From contig NJBK01000028.1 in NCBI GenBank assembly GCA_005223035.1, positions 1-42,022 on the forward strand: DNA of 42,022 bases, written 5' to 3'. The position numbers and the translations under genes were made by a program. Position 1 is the stretch's first letter, and the number at the start of each line of letters is the position of its first letter. The notes beneath the pieces are model-generated. The model worked only from the letters and a program-made list of their open reading frames with translations. It did not search any database and was not told the DNA's origin. The DNA comes from Chloroflexi bacterium B3_Chlor. GTDB lineage: Bacteria > Chloroflexota > Anaerolineae > UBA7937 > B3-Chlor. Positions 1 to 8,289 of this stretch are shown here, piece after piece.

Positions 1-264
1 CGGGTCAGAAACCCGACGCTACGATGACGCCAAACATGCTGGAAGCATGTTCTCCAACCGGCTTCAGCCGGTTTCCCGCCCGTAGCGCGGGACTGAAGTC
101 CAGCGCGTCGGGTCCTGCCAGCCAACAATCTCGTTTCCCACGTCGCCGCAAACACACGAGCCACGACCGAGAGCTCAACCAGCTTCTGGCCTGTTGTCCG
201 CCAGATTGGCCCCGGACTTCAAGTCCGGCCTCAGCCAGCCCACAAGGGGCGACCTGCGGTCGCC
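1..264. repeat. Array of short, mutually different hairpins
   Basis: This gene-free stretch holds a series of short perfect or near-perfect inverted repeats: 1-15 (stem CGGGT), 34-50 (stem ACATGCT, centre GGA), 56-73 (stem AACCGGCT, centre TC), 85-106 (stem GCGCxGGACT, centre GA), 212-228 (stem CCGGACT, centre TCA) and 248-264 (stem GGCGACC, centre TGC). The stems differ in sequence, but most centres contain or border TTCA, TGAA or GGAA. Hairpins of the same design recur at 40241-40263, 40275-40295, 40501-40523 and 17035-17061. Open reading frames crossing the array look non-coding. Confidence 0.6.
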
Positions 265-276
265 ACGGGAGCCTCT

Positions 277-855
277 CTAGTTCCAATCCCTCAGACACAC
301 ATACCACCTCGGCTCGAGCCTCTCCATTGGATGCCCGCCCGCTGAGCAAGTGTCGTATACATCCTCTGGATCGTCGGTGGAGATGTAGAGGAGTGGCAGA
401 TAGAAGTTGCCTGTGAGGAATTCAATGACTAGCACCTCAGACGACCTGCCATACACATAGCCAGAACGATAGTACGAAGTGGGTGGGAGATCGATGCTAC
501 AGCCCTCAGTGCACTGCGCCGTGGCTCGCTCCGCCAACTCCACCAGTTCGCCGCGATGTAGCCAGAACAGTGCAGCTGGCTTGGACGGCATCTTGGACCC
601 AGCGAACACACTCACCACGATCACCACCAATGGTAGACAGTCAGCGAGAGACAGCTGCATCTTGAACAGTCTCAACGCTACCCATGCCAGGCCACCGATG
701 AGAGCAGCAGGCAGAAGAGGCAGCGTAACCATAGCGATCGAGGCTACGCAACAGATATCGCTGAAGAACCAGTCGCCCATTGTGGCCTGAAGCAAGAGCC
801 ACCCAACTGCGCACACCGCGCTCAACGCCAGAAGAAGTCGTCGCCAGTTACTCAT
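277..855 (-). CDS. Hypothetical membrane protein
   Basis: I do not recognise the family. The 192-residue product begins with two or three hydrophobic segments (about residues 6-26, 30-63 and 72-85), followed by a soluble C-terminal half of about 100 residues with four cysteines (CTEGC, DTCSAGG and a final WYVC). This suggests a membrane anchor with a disulfide-containing extracytoplasmic domain; that is inference. The ATG at 855 is preceded by AGGAG with an 8-nt gap, which supports the start. It lies just after a decayed copy of the gene at 2121-2480, whose reading frame overlaps its start. Confidence 0.55.
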   Translation of the reverse strand: MSNWRRLLLALSAVCAVGWLLLQATMGDWFFSDICCVASIAMVTLPLLPAALIGGLAWVALRLFKMQLSLADCLPLVVIVVSVFAGSKMPSKPAALFWLHRGELVELAERATAQCTEGCSIDLPPTSYYRSGYVYGRSSEVLVIEFLTGNFYLPLLYISTDDPEDVYDTCSAGGHPMERLEPRWYVCLRDWN

Positions 856-1048
856 CGCACCAACTCCTGCGCCCCCGTCCGTCGCTCATCATATGACGGG
901 GCCTGGCGATCCAAGGGCTGGTAGAACGTTTCCGCTGCTCTGGGGCGGACCCAGTGTAGTCCTTGGACCCGTCCTCTCTGCATAGCGTCAAAGGAACGAG
1001 TAGGGAACTCGTTCGAATAGTCCTTCTCCCGGACCTTTCTCCCTGCAC
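848..1048 (-). pseudogene. Decayed duplicate of the tail of the gene at 2121-2480
   Basis: Residues 13-51 of this frame (about positions 896-1012) match the C-terminus of the protein at 2121-2480 at roughly 21 of 39 positions. Shared blocks include SLLxPLT, DGxKDY, RKR and SPWIA. The DNA is also alignable: about 100 bases from 905 and from 2154 share the GGCGATCCA start and the GTAGTCCTTGG core. Only the tail is present and the N-terminal 75 or so residues are missing, so I read it as a remnant of a segmental duplication. The frame runs into the start of the membrane-protein gene (855). Confidence 0.5.
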
Positions 1049-1133
1049 CGCCTGCCTTGCACCTCATGTGACCCCCTCATCGAGAAAGCGGCCTAGGAGG
1101 GGCGGGTCTCAAACCTGCCTCTACCGGGAACTC

Positions 1134-1158
1134 TCACAGCATGTGCCACATGCTGTGA
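1134..1158. terminator. 25-bp perfect palindrome downstream of the MscL fragment
   Basis: Twelve bases starting TCACAGCATG pair perfectly with twelve ending CATGCTGTGA around one central base. It lies 5 nt downstream of the stop of the minus-strand frame at 1164-1400. There is no following T-tract in either direction, so classic intrinsic termination is unproven. It may instead be another member of the local hairpin family or a protein-binding site. Confidence 0.4.
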
Positions 1159-1163
1159 CCGAC

Positions 1164-1400
1164 CTACCCCAGTTCAGACGGACAATAGGCACAACGGGTG
1201 GCCTGGACGGGAATCATCGACAGACAATACAGGCACTCCTTCGTCGTCTCCGCAGGTACCTTCTCTTCTTCCCGCCTCAGCCGGTTCAGGGCCCGGATCA
1301 GCAAGAAAGTCACCAGGGCGACGATGAGGGAACTGATGACGGTCTTGATGGACGCGCCACAGTTGACCGTCGCCGCCACTGCGGAGCGCATTAAGGGCAC
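1164..1400 (-). pseudogene. mscL: C-terminal fragment of large-conductance mechanosensitive channel MscL
   Basis: The 78-residue frame aligns to the second half of MscL. TVNCGASIKTVI corresponds to the conserved (T)INYG-F-N-TVI region; then come the second transmembrane helix (SLIVALVTFLLIRALNRLRR) and the cytoplasmic tail. The tail ends in the four-cysteine ribbon seen in many MscL proteins (ECLYC...TRCAYC). The N-terminal amphipathic helix, the first pore helix and the periplasmic loop are absent, and the DNA upstream belongs to another gene (1435-2070). An ATG at 1391 with GAGGTG upstream could still be translated, giving about 75 residues with one membrane helix. A pore needs the first helix, so channel function is unlikely. 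A repurposed mini-protein cannot be excluded. Confidence 0.65.
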
Positions 1401-1434
1401 CTCACCCGACCGTCTGTGGCCCGCACTTTCATGC

Positions 1435-2070
1435 TCACGACTGCTTGGCCTTCCGTTTGATGGACCTCAGATGCCCAGACCGGCGAAAATGGCGCAGCAG
1501 ATCCTGCGTGGAGTGGTCGCCGTACTTCGTCTCTGGATTAGAGATCCTGGCCACGGCGCTGAAATGGCGCGCAGGCGCGATCCCGACCTCCTCAGCGGCA
1601 AGCCAAAGCTCTCCCAGGCAAATGAGTAGGTCTCTGTAGTCTACCCTTCTGTCCTCGATGGAAGCTGCTGCCAACCCCAGGCGAAGCCATTTGACATCTC
1701 CAGAGGACGCCAGAAGTGGAGCGGCCCTTCCTCCAACGTAACTGTGCAAGTACTTCAATACCCTCTGCTTCTCGTCGAAGTAGGCTCGTACGGCGGCACG
1801 CCGTGCGGCATCCACCTCCAGATAGGCGCCACACAGCTCGTCCAACAACTCATGCAGCTCATCGAAAGCGACCGGGGAATCGCCCCCCCTCATCCTCTCC
1901 ATACTCCGCTGATGGACGGCCTCCAGGGCATCCCACCAATCCATGCCCCGATCTTCAAGTTCTTGCTGTTCCTTGGCCAGCTCCCGGTCCCAATCCTCCC
2001 AGCGCTCATTCAGATCCGCCAGGCGCACGTCTATCTCCGCCAGACGCTCATCGGAAAAGGTCTGACTCAT
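1435..2070 (-). CDS. Hypothetical charged, coiled-coil-like protein
   Basis: I do not recognise the family. The 211-residue product has no signal or membrane segment. Residues 5-65 and 75-115 are rich in Glu, Arg, Leu and Ala with heptad-like spacing, suggesting long helices. The C-terminus is basic (RHFRRSGHLRSIKRKAK), as in nucleic-acid or acidic-partner binding tails, which is inference. The ATG at 2070 follows a G-rich stretch (GGGGCGGGG) that could act as a weak ribosome site. It lies 50 nt downstream of 2121-2480 on the same strand, so the two may be co-transcribed. Confidence 0.55.
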   Translation of the reverse strand: MSQTFSDERLAEIDVRLADLNERWEDWDRELAKEQQELEDRGMDWWDALEAVHQRSMERMRGGDSPVAFDELHELLDELCGAYLEVDAARRAAVRAYFDEKQRVLKYLHSYVGGRAAPLLASSGDVKWLRLGLAAASIEDRRVDYRDLLICLGELWLAAEEVGIAPARHFSAVARISNPETKYGDHSTQDLLRHFRRSGHLRSIKRKAKQS

Positions 2071-2120
2071 CCCCGCCCCCGCCCCAAGGCCTCTCGCTTC
2101 GCCTGTCGCTCAGCCATTCC

Positions 2121-2480
2121 CTACTTCTTGCCTTCCTCTCTCTTCCTGAAAACGGCGATCCAGGGGCTGCCGAAGCGCTTCCGCTCCTCTGCGGTGCGCC
2201 TTTTGTAGTCCTTGGTCCCGTCCCCGCTGTATCGGGTCAAAGGGAGAAGCAGCGACCCAGGCTGTCTAGAATTGAGATCGGGTCTGTTCGAGAGGTAGGT
2301 CGTCACCGTATATCTACGCTTTTCGCCGAACTGTGCGTATCGTTCGCCGAACCGCTCCCGGTCCTTCGGGTACAACAAGTGAAAGACCTCTAGAAAATCG
2401 AGGACGGCAAATGAACTCTGTAACATGCTCCTGATGGTCTTGACGATCTCTTCCTTTTCCACAAGCGCCTTGGTCACCAC
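2121..2480 (-). CDS. Small hypothetical protein, parent of the duplicated tail at 848-1048
   Basis: The 119-residue protein belongs to no family I recognise. It is soluble and charged, with a helical N-terminal half (VEKEEIVKTIRSMLQSSFAVLDFLEVF) and a basic C-terminal half (GDGTKDYKRRTAEERKRFGSPWIAVFRKREEGKK). The start is one of two adjacent GTG codons (2480 or 2477) preceded by AGGTGA. The existence of a second, partly conserved copy of its C-terminal domain at 848-1048 suggests that the domain, not just the DNA, was once under selection. Together with 1435-2070 it may form a two-gene unit. Confidence 0.5.
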   Translation of the reverse strand: MVTKALVEKEEIVKTIRSMLQSSFAVLDFLEVFHLLYPKDRERFGERYAQFGEKRRYTVTTYLSNRPDLNSRQPGSLLLPLTRYSGDGTKDYKRRTAEERKRFGSPWIAVFRKREEGKK

Positions 2481-2606
2481 ATCACCTGATAGTGCTGCTG
2501 CGGCGCGCCCGTGTCCAAAGGTGTGGCCTGCTCCGCCGCCCTGCTCGAATTGAGACTCCCCGCCTGCCTGCGGCCGTCGTCGAGGTACGTCCGAGAGGCT
2601 ACGTGT

Positions 2607-4559
2607 CTACAGGTTCTCAACAAGCACTGGCTCGACCGGATCTGCGAGATCGAAGCCGAATATCTCTGAGTAGAAGTAAAGTTCAGCGTCAAGCGTGCGT
2701 TTGATCGTCTCAGCCCGGCGGAAGCCATGCTGCTCACCTGCAAAGGGCACATATGCCACCGGTACGCCCTTCGACCGCAGGGCCTCGACCATCCGTTCAG
2801 CCTGGTTAGGTGGCACGACTCGATCGTCGAGACCTTGGAAGAAGATCACCGGACACGAAAGGCGCTCGGCAAAGTTGATGGCCGACCGCTCCCGGTAGAG
2901 ATCCCGCTGCTCCGGGTACGCTCCGATTAGGCTGTCCAGGTAGCGCGATTCGAACTTGTGGGTCCCCTTGGCTAGAGCCTCCAGATCGCTCACTCCATAA
3001 TAGCTCGCTCCGGCAGCGAAGACGTCACGGAACGTGAGGGCGCACAACGTGGTATAGCCGCCGGCGCTCCCTCCCCTGATCGCCAGCCGGTCACAGTCCA
3101 CTTCGCCCCGCTCGACAAGGTAGCGGGCACCGTTCACGCAGTCATCAACGTCAACGACGCCCCACTGACCTTTGAGCCTCTCTCGATAGGCACGGCCGTA
3201 GCCAGTACTGCCTCCGTAGTTCACATCGAGCACTGCGATGCCACGACTGGTCCAATACTGTATCTCCAGCCGGAGCGTGCTCCATGTGGCGCTGGTGGGA
3301 CCGCCATGGCTGATCACGATCAGCGGCGGGCGTTCTCTGGGCGGTCCGACGTAGTTCGGGTTTTGGGGAGCATAGTATAGAGCGTGCGCCGTCAGCCCAT
3401 GTTCAGTCGGGAACTCTAGGGCTTCCGGATGGGATAGGTAGCCCTCGTCGATCACAACCTCGCTCGAACGGTGCAGCACCTCAAGATCGCCCGTGGTGAG
3501 ATTCAGTTCAACGACTGACGGCGGTTCACTCGGATAGCCGGCCGCGAAAACGGCACGACCGGGCGCTGCTCGCACGCCCCAGATCTCTGTGTAGGGAGTC
3601 TGGATAGGCTCCAGCACTCCCGTCGCAGTATCGAGACTCGCGAGGTGCGAAACACCCTTGGTCGTATAGGAACAAATGATGCGACCCGCTGACTGAAAGG
3701 CATACTGGGACAAGCCAAACGCCCACTGGGGCCAGCCAAAGTCGGCCTCCATCTCGTAGAGTGGCTCAATGCCGCCGTCGACCCAACGATAGAGATTCCA
3801 CCAGCCGGTCCGGTCGGAGACGAAGTGTAGCACGCCGTCAGGCGACCACTCGGGCTGGAAGATGGATTCATCCACACCTCCCGCAACCAGCTCCCTCCGC
3901 CCGAGTAAGCCATCGGCCTCGACTTCACCGACCCACAGTTCGGTCCCATCCCAAGGCATGTTGGGATGGTTCCATGTGAGCCACGCGAGGCGTGACCCAT
4001 CGGGACTGAGGCGGGGCGTTGAATAGAAGTCATTCCCAGAGACGAGCACCTCGCCAGCGTCGGACGCTCCTAGATCGAGGCTCACCAGGGTGTTGATCGG
4101 CTCTCTCCCGGGGACCGTGTGATCTTCGCGCACGCAGATCATGCGACGCCGACGGGGATCGATCACTCCATCGGCATATCGGAAGTCCTCCTCGGGGGTG
4201 ATCGGCCACGGCTGGCCTCCTCGATCCAGACGGTACAGGCGCTGATCGGCGAAGTTGGAGAAGTAGACGGTGCCCTCGCTGACGGCGAAATCACCCCCGC
4301 CATACTCGTGGACGCGGGTGCGGGCGTTGAAAGGGGTTGGCGTCACGTCGCTGTTCTTTCCACCCAGCGCACTTCGCAAGATCACGTACCGTCCGCCCTC
4401 GCGCGGGCGCAGCTCCAACCAGTATGTGTCGTCCCGGTCGAGAGTGACCATGCGCAGGCTAGAAGTCGGACTCCCCGTCCCCATTGTGCGGGTGGCGACG
4501 AGTTCTGAGCTAATGGGCGATTTCCAGGAACCGTACGGTGCTACCTTGGCATCGGGCAT
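2607..4559 (-). CDS. S9 family (prolyl oligopeptidase-type) serine peptidase
   Basis: The 650-residue protein hydrolyses short peptides from the N-terminal side, as known for the S9C acylaminoacyl/dipeptidyl peptidase group. Residues about 40-400 form a beta-propeller (repeats such as [13 protein letters not shown] and [13 protein letters not shown]). The C-terminal 250 residues form an alpha/beta hydrolase with nucleophile Ser498 in GGSAGG, Asp579 in GLDDRVVP and His611 in GEQHGF. The ATG at 4559 is chosen over the open frame upstream because AGGAG lies 7 nt before it. No signal peptide is visible, so it is probably cytoplasmic and handles imported peptides. The preference (proline, acylated or other N-termini) cannot be read from sequence. 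It fits the amino-acid catabolism theme of the window. Confidence 0.93.
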   Translation of the reverse strand: MPDAKVAPYGSWKSPISSELVATRTMGTGSPTSSLRMVTLDRDDTYWLELRPREGGRYVILRSALGGKNSDVTPTPFNARTRVHEYGGGDFAVSEGTVYFSNFADQRLYRLDRGGQPWPITPEEDFRYADGVIDPRRRRMICVREDHTVPGREPINTLVSLDLGASDAGEVLVSGNDFYSTPRLSPDGSRLAWLTWNHPNMPWDGTELWVGEVEADGLLGRRELVAGGVDESIFQPEWSPDGVLHFVSDRTGWWNLYRWVDGGIEPLYEMEADFGWPQWAFGLSQYAFQSAGRIICSYTTKGVSHLASLDTATGVLEPIQTPYTEIWGVRAAPGRAVFAAGYPSEPPSVVELNLTTGDLEVLHRSSEVVIDEGYLSHPEALEFPTEHGLTAHALYYAPQNPNYVGPPRERPPLIVISHGGPTSATWSTLRLEIQYWTSRGIAVLDVNYGGSTGYGRAYRERLKGQWGVVDVDDCVNGARYLVERGEVDCDRLAIRGGSAGGYTTLCALTFRDVFAAGASYYGVSDLEALAKGTHKFESRYLDSLIGAYPEQRDLYRERSAINFAERLSCPVIFFQGLDDRVVPPNQAERMVEALRSKGVPVAYVPFAGEQHGFRRAETIKRTLDAELYFYSEIFGFDLADPVEPVLVENL

Positions 4560-4647
4560 GCTTCTTCTCCTAGATCGGTGAGGTGACATTCTGCACCCGT
4601 AGTGCGGCCCACAGAGGCGTGGAATCCCCTGGTGGTTCACTATTGAC

Positions 4648-4812
4648 CTATGCTTTCGGTTCCCACGCTTCGAACACTTTGCTTGTAGGCGGTGCTTTGA
4701 GGAAGTCACCCAGGGCCTCTTGCATCGGACCCTCTGTCGCTGCCAGTGCGGCCTCGGCGTCCTCCTTGTTCATCCTGTACAGGGGATCGCAGCGTGCAGC
4801 CCGCAGGGCCAC
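4648..4812 (-). CDS. Possible small protein or gene remnant (54 residues)
   Basis: A short minus-strand frame runs from GTG at 4812 (or ATG at 4773) to TAG at 4650-4648. The product is Ala- and Glu-rich ([14 protein letters not shown], then [21 protein letters not shown]) with protein-like composition. No convincing ribosome site is present. It could be the C-terminal end of a lost gene upstream of the S9 peptidase. I cannot assign a family. Confidence 0.25.
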   Translation of the reverse strand: MALRAARCDPLYRMNKEDAEAALAATEGPMQEALGDFLKAPPTSKVFEAWEPKA

Positions 4813-5199
4813 ACTGGAAGACTAGCTGACCGTTCATCATACCAGCTGCACAGCCGTGTAATCGCGGGAAATCAGGAAGAAAGCAGACACCTTCTCGTCC
4901 GCTCAGGCCTAGCTGAACACGGCTGGATCAGACAGGTTCGCCGATGCGCAAGGCGAGCCTTGGCCAATGACGAGTCGTGGCCCGGTGCCCCCTCGCACCC
5001 TACAACGAGATTATACTATGGCTGAAGCAGGTTTTCAATGGTGGTGCGGTGCTGTTCGAGGATATCGCCATCTCGGTCGGCGACGGCAGTCAGAGAGGAA
5101 AGTTGCTGCGCAAAGCAAGGACGTGACGGAAACGCGCGTCAGTCCGTGTGTCGCAGGTAGTGCCTAGAGAGGCTCAACTCTGCCGACGGTAGGGCATTC
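4813..5199. other. Intergenic stretch without a recognised gene
   Basis: Between the S9 peptidase region and the PAS/GGDEF gene I see no credible coding frame or RNA gene. The only notable item is one copy of a 22-bp repeat at 4941-4962. Confidence 0.4.
4941..4962. repeat. 22-bp dispersed repeat, copy 1
   Basis: The sequence from CCGATGCGCA to GCGAGCCTTG recurs at 31246-31267 with one mismatch. Both copies are in intergenic DNA in the same orientation. At copy 2 it is followed by GTCGAAGCA, which recalls REP-type intergenic elements. Confidence 0.45.
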
Positions 5200-7884
5200 T
5201 CACTTTGCCGGATCTCGCGATGGCGCGAGGGCCGTTCTCAACTCCTCCTCGGACTCTCGATCCGCCGTCGAGGAGAAGCGCTCGTAGCTGTCTCGCCCTT
5301 CTGCCTTTGCTCGGCACATGGCAACGTCGGCCCTCTTCATCAGGGTGTCGATATCCTCACCGTGGTCGGGATAGAGGGCAGCCCCGATGCTGGCGGTGAC
5401 ACGGACTTCGCGGCCATCTACCGCAAACGGCTCCCGAAGCGCGTCGAGGATTCTCTGCCCAACTGTGTCCGCGTGTCCCGGCGCTTCCATGCCTACCAGT
5501 AGCAGAATGAACTCATCGTCCCCGGAGCGCGCTACACTGTCCTCCGAGCGTATGAGCTCCGTGAGGCGATCACCGACGGCCTGCAGCAGTTGGTCCCCGG
5601 CCTGGAGCCCCAGGGTATGATTTATGGCCCTAAAGCGATCCAAGTCAATCATCATCACGGCCAGGCGCTGCGGATTACGATTTGCACCGGCCAGCGCCTG
5701 GGTGAGGCGGTCACGGAAGAGAGCCCGGTTGGGGAGGCCGGTCAGATGGTCGTGATCGGCTAGCAGCCTCAAGTCGTGCTCAGCCAGCTTCCGCTCCGTG
5801 ATGTCCCGGATGATGCTCGTGAGGAAAACGCCCTTTCTGGTCTTCCAGCCCGCAAACGAGAGCTCGAGAGGGAACGTGCTGCGGTCTTTCCGACGCCCAA
5901 TCATCTCAACCGGTTCTACGAGTGTGCTGGAACCTCCTCCTGATTCGACTTCGTTCACCGCGTTCTTGTAGGCCTCCCGCAGGTCGCCAGGCGCGACCAG
6001 GGTAAGTCGCTTGCCAATCATCTCGTCGGCGGCATACCCAAAAATCGCTTCCGCACCTGGATTCCAGGAAACTATGTGCTCATCGCTATCAAAAGTGACG
6101 ATAGCATCTCCTGTGGTTTCGGCGACCGAGCGGAACCGCTCCTCACTGACCTCCAGGGCTTCCCAAGCTCGAGTGCTTTCCAAAGAGACGGCGGCGAGTT
6201 CGCCGAATGCCGATGCCATGCGGGCGTCTTCTTCGCTAAACCCTCCTGGCTTATTGGCGAAACCCAGCACTCCCACCGTATTCTGATCAATCGCCAGCGG
6301 GGCAAACAGAATGTTGTCAACTGTTGATTGTCCCCCGGGGCTGAGTTGCCCGCGCCCACCTGCGGCCGATTCGTTGAGATACATCGCTCTGCCCGCCAGA
6401 TATACCTCTGCTCGCAGCTCTCGCATCGGCCTAGACTCTGCTAAGCCAGTCGTCCAGGAGAAATCGGGCGGATCCGAGAAGAGGATATTGTCCCTGCTCG
6501 CGTCTTCGTTGATCAGACCAACGTACCCGGCACCGGCCCCAATCAAGTTCTTGCAAGCACCGAATATCGCTCGTGCCGCGCGCTCGAAGTCCCGATACCC
6601 CAACACTGCGCGAGAGGCTTCCAGCAGCGCCGAAGCCTCCTCGCCTTCACGACGAGACTCTGAAACACTGGATACCGGTGTCTCGTACTGCGTGAGATCC
6701 TTTGCAGTGGCGACGAAGCCCTTGGGCTTCCCCTGACCATCTCGGATCAAGGCCATGTCCACTGCTCCGGAAAAACGGCTTCCATCTCTTCTCAGCAAGG
6801 CAAGTTCTATGTTTCTTACCACCTCTTCTCGGAAGGTCTTTTGAAGGTTCTTGATCAACTCTTCGTGGTCTTCAGCTACGACGAGTTCGAAAGTGCTCCC
6901 TCCTACCAACTCGTCGGCATCTTCAAAACCATACAGTTCTAGCGCTCCCTGAGAAACATGAGTGATGCGTCCTCTGAGATCGGTTGCCATGACTGCACCC
7001 GAGGTGATTCTCAGCAGCGTTTCGAACATCCGGCGGGGGGCCCAAGCCTCCGGCTGCGCCTGTCCTGTCTCTGTGATCTCACGAACAACCACCTGTATAG
7101 CCGGCCTCTCTTGGTACATGAAGGGGAAGATCGAATGAGCGTCCACACTGACAACAGATCCATCGAGGCGCACAAGCTTATCCTCTATCAGGGCAAGCTC
7201 CGTGTCGTGTTGGAATATCTTCTCCAGCCGCGTCTCGACGATCTCCCGATGGTCGGGGTGTACGAAATCCAGTACCGGCTTGCCGATGATCTCACCGGGG
7301 TCTGACGCCCCTAGAAGCATAGCCCCTGCCCTGTTGGCAAAGACTATAGTCCCGTGGTGGTGAACCAATATGGCGTCTGGTGAGGATTCGACAAGTCGCC
7401 GGTATTGCTCCTCACTCGTTCGCAACGCCTCCTCAGCCAGCTGGCGCTCGGTGATATCTATCCCGACCCCAACGACGTGCCCCACAGCCCCCTCACCGTC
7501 GAGGAGAGGAGCGGTACTCCAGTAGATGATCTTGGGACTCCCTTCCCGGGTTTCCAAGCGGCTCTCATACGCCGGCGCGACACCTCCACGTTGCACGCTT
7601 TCCAGCGCGTCCTTGACGATATCCGCCCCTTCCGAGATGGGCAGTACGTCCCATACGTGCTTGCCCCACACATCCAGGAAGGACAGGCCGGTTGCATCCT
7701 CGCACACCCTGTTGAACCAGTATATCCGGCCCTCGAGGTCGAGGATCATCACCAGTGCGCCCACTCTATCAAACAACGCAGACCTGGACATGGTGGCACG
7801 CTCTTTCCCTGGCGCGTCTGCGGCGCGCTCGGGCTCTGTTCGTGATGCGTCGGATTCAGCAGCTACTTCGCCCACGCTGAGCAT
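5200..7884 (-). CDS. Multi-PAS/GAF sensor with GGDEF domain (diguanylate cyclase-like)
   Basis: The 894-residue soluble sensor would make cyclic di-GMP from GTP. From the ATG at 7884 the order is PAS (about 32-148), PAS (160-270), PAS (285-400), GAF (415-572), PAS (580-698) and GGDEF (705-870). Two PAS units end in DITER and one in EITET. The GGDEF signature reads RSGDDEF (788-792), so the second glycine is Asp. The metal and base residues (IDLDRF, AIN, QAGD) are kept, and the inhibitory RxxD motif (RSED, 779-782) is at the usual distance. No transmembrane segment is present. The start is uncertain: GTG at 7992 and ATG at 7926 are in frame, but 7884 has AGGG at a usable distance. A strong promoter lies at 8207-8235, leaving a long leader. 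There is no EAL domain. Confidence 0.9.
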   Translation of the reverse strand: MLSVGEVAAESDASRTEPERAADAPGKERATMSRSALFDRVGALVMILDLEGRIYWFNRVCEDATGLSFLDVWGKHVWDVLPISEGADIVKDALESVQRGGVAPAYESRLETREGSPKIIYWSTAPLLDGEGAVGHVVGVGIDITERQLAEEALRTSEEQYRRLVESSPDAILVHHHGTIVFANRAGAMLLGASDPGEIIGKPVLDFVHPDHREIVETRLEKIFQHDTELALIEDKLVRLDGSVVSVDAHSIFPFMYQERPAIQVVVREITETGQAQPEAWAPRRMFETLLRITSGAVMATDLRGRITHVSQGALELYGFEDADELVGGSTFELVVAEDHEELIKNLQKTFREEVVRNIELALLRRDGSRFSGAVDMALIRDGQGKPKGFVATAKDLTQYETPVSSVSESRREGEEASALLEASRAVLGYRDFERAARAIFGACKNLIGAGAGYVGLINEDASRDNILFSDPPDFSWTTGLAESRPMRELRAEVYLAGRAMYLNESAAGGRGQLSPGGQSTVDNILFAPLAIDQNTVGVLGFANKPGGFSEEDARMASAFGELAAVSLESTRAWEALEVSEERFRSVAETTGDAIVTFDSDEHIVSWNPGAEAIFGYAADEMIGKRLTLVAPGDLREAYKNAVNEVESGGGSSTLVEPVEMIGRRKDRSTFPLELSFAGWKTRKGVFLTSIIRDITERKLAEHDLRLLADHDHLTGLPNRALFRDRLTQALAGANRNPQRLAVMMIDLDRFRAINHTLGLQAGDQLLQAVGDRLTELIRSEDSVARSGDDEFILLLVGMEAPGHADTVGQRILDALREPFAVDGREVRVTASIGAALYPDHGEDIDTLMKRADVAMCRAKAEGRDSYERFSSTADRESEEELRTALAPSRDPAK

Positions 7885-7992
7885 TTCATCCCTGAGTTGC
7901 CGTCCTGGCTGACCTTTGACCCCCATCCTCGGTGCTCGCGCGCTGCAGTGCAATTCCGGTGCCCACAATGCCTCGCAGCTATCTCCTGCCAC

Positions 7993-8206
7993 TGAGCTGC
8001 GGCCATCACGTGCGCAGCCTTCGCCGTCGCCCTCCCCGCTTGGCGCAGGACTGCCCTGTCAGATCACCTTGGCTACGCAATAGGACACAAAGACTCGCCG
8101 AACCGGTGGGGGCGAGCTTTCGAAAGGAGTAGACCACGCCAGAGGTCTCTCCGGCGCCCTATTCTCACATCAAGGCAAGCAATCAACACACGCTTGGGAC
8201 GCTCCT
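7993..8206 (-). other. Long untranslated leader of the PAS/GGDEF gene
   Basis: From the predicted transcription start near 8200 to the chosen ATG (7884) there are about 316 nt without a good gene. A hairpin with CTCGCC/GGCGAG arms lies near 8097-8118. I compared the stretch by eye with the cyclic di-GMP and cobalamin riboswitch consensus and saw no match. It may hold unknown regulation, or the start codon may lie further upstream. Confidence 0.3.
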
Positions 8207-8235
8207 ATTATACCAGGCTATCAGCGAAAAGTCAA
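8207..8235 (-). promoter_or_regulatory. Sigma-70-type promoter for the PAS/GGDEF gene
   Basis: On the minus strand, TTGACT (8235-8230) and TATAAT (8212-8207) are separated by 17 bp. This is a near-consensus promoter reading toward 7884. Confidence 0.7.
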
Positions 8236-8289
8236 GGAGTACCTTGGTAACTCTTGACGCGCCCATGTAGAGGCGACGGAATATGCTCT

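Noticed and set aside
7993..8206. Cyclic di-GMP riboswitch before the PAS/GGDEF gene
   Set aside because: The conserved GEMM core segments are not visible on either strand; a covariance search would settle it.
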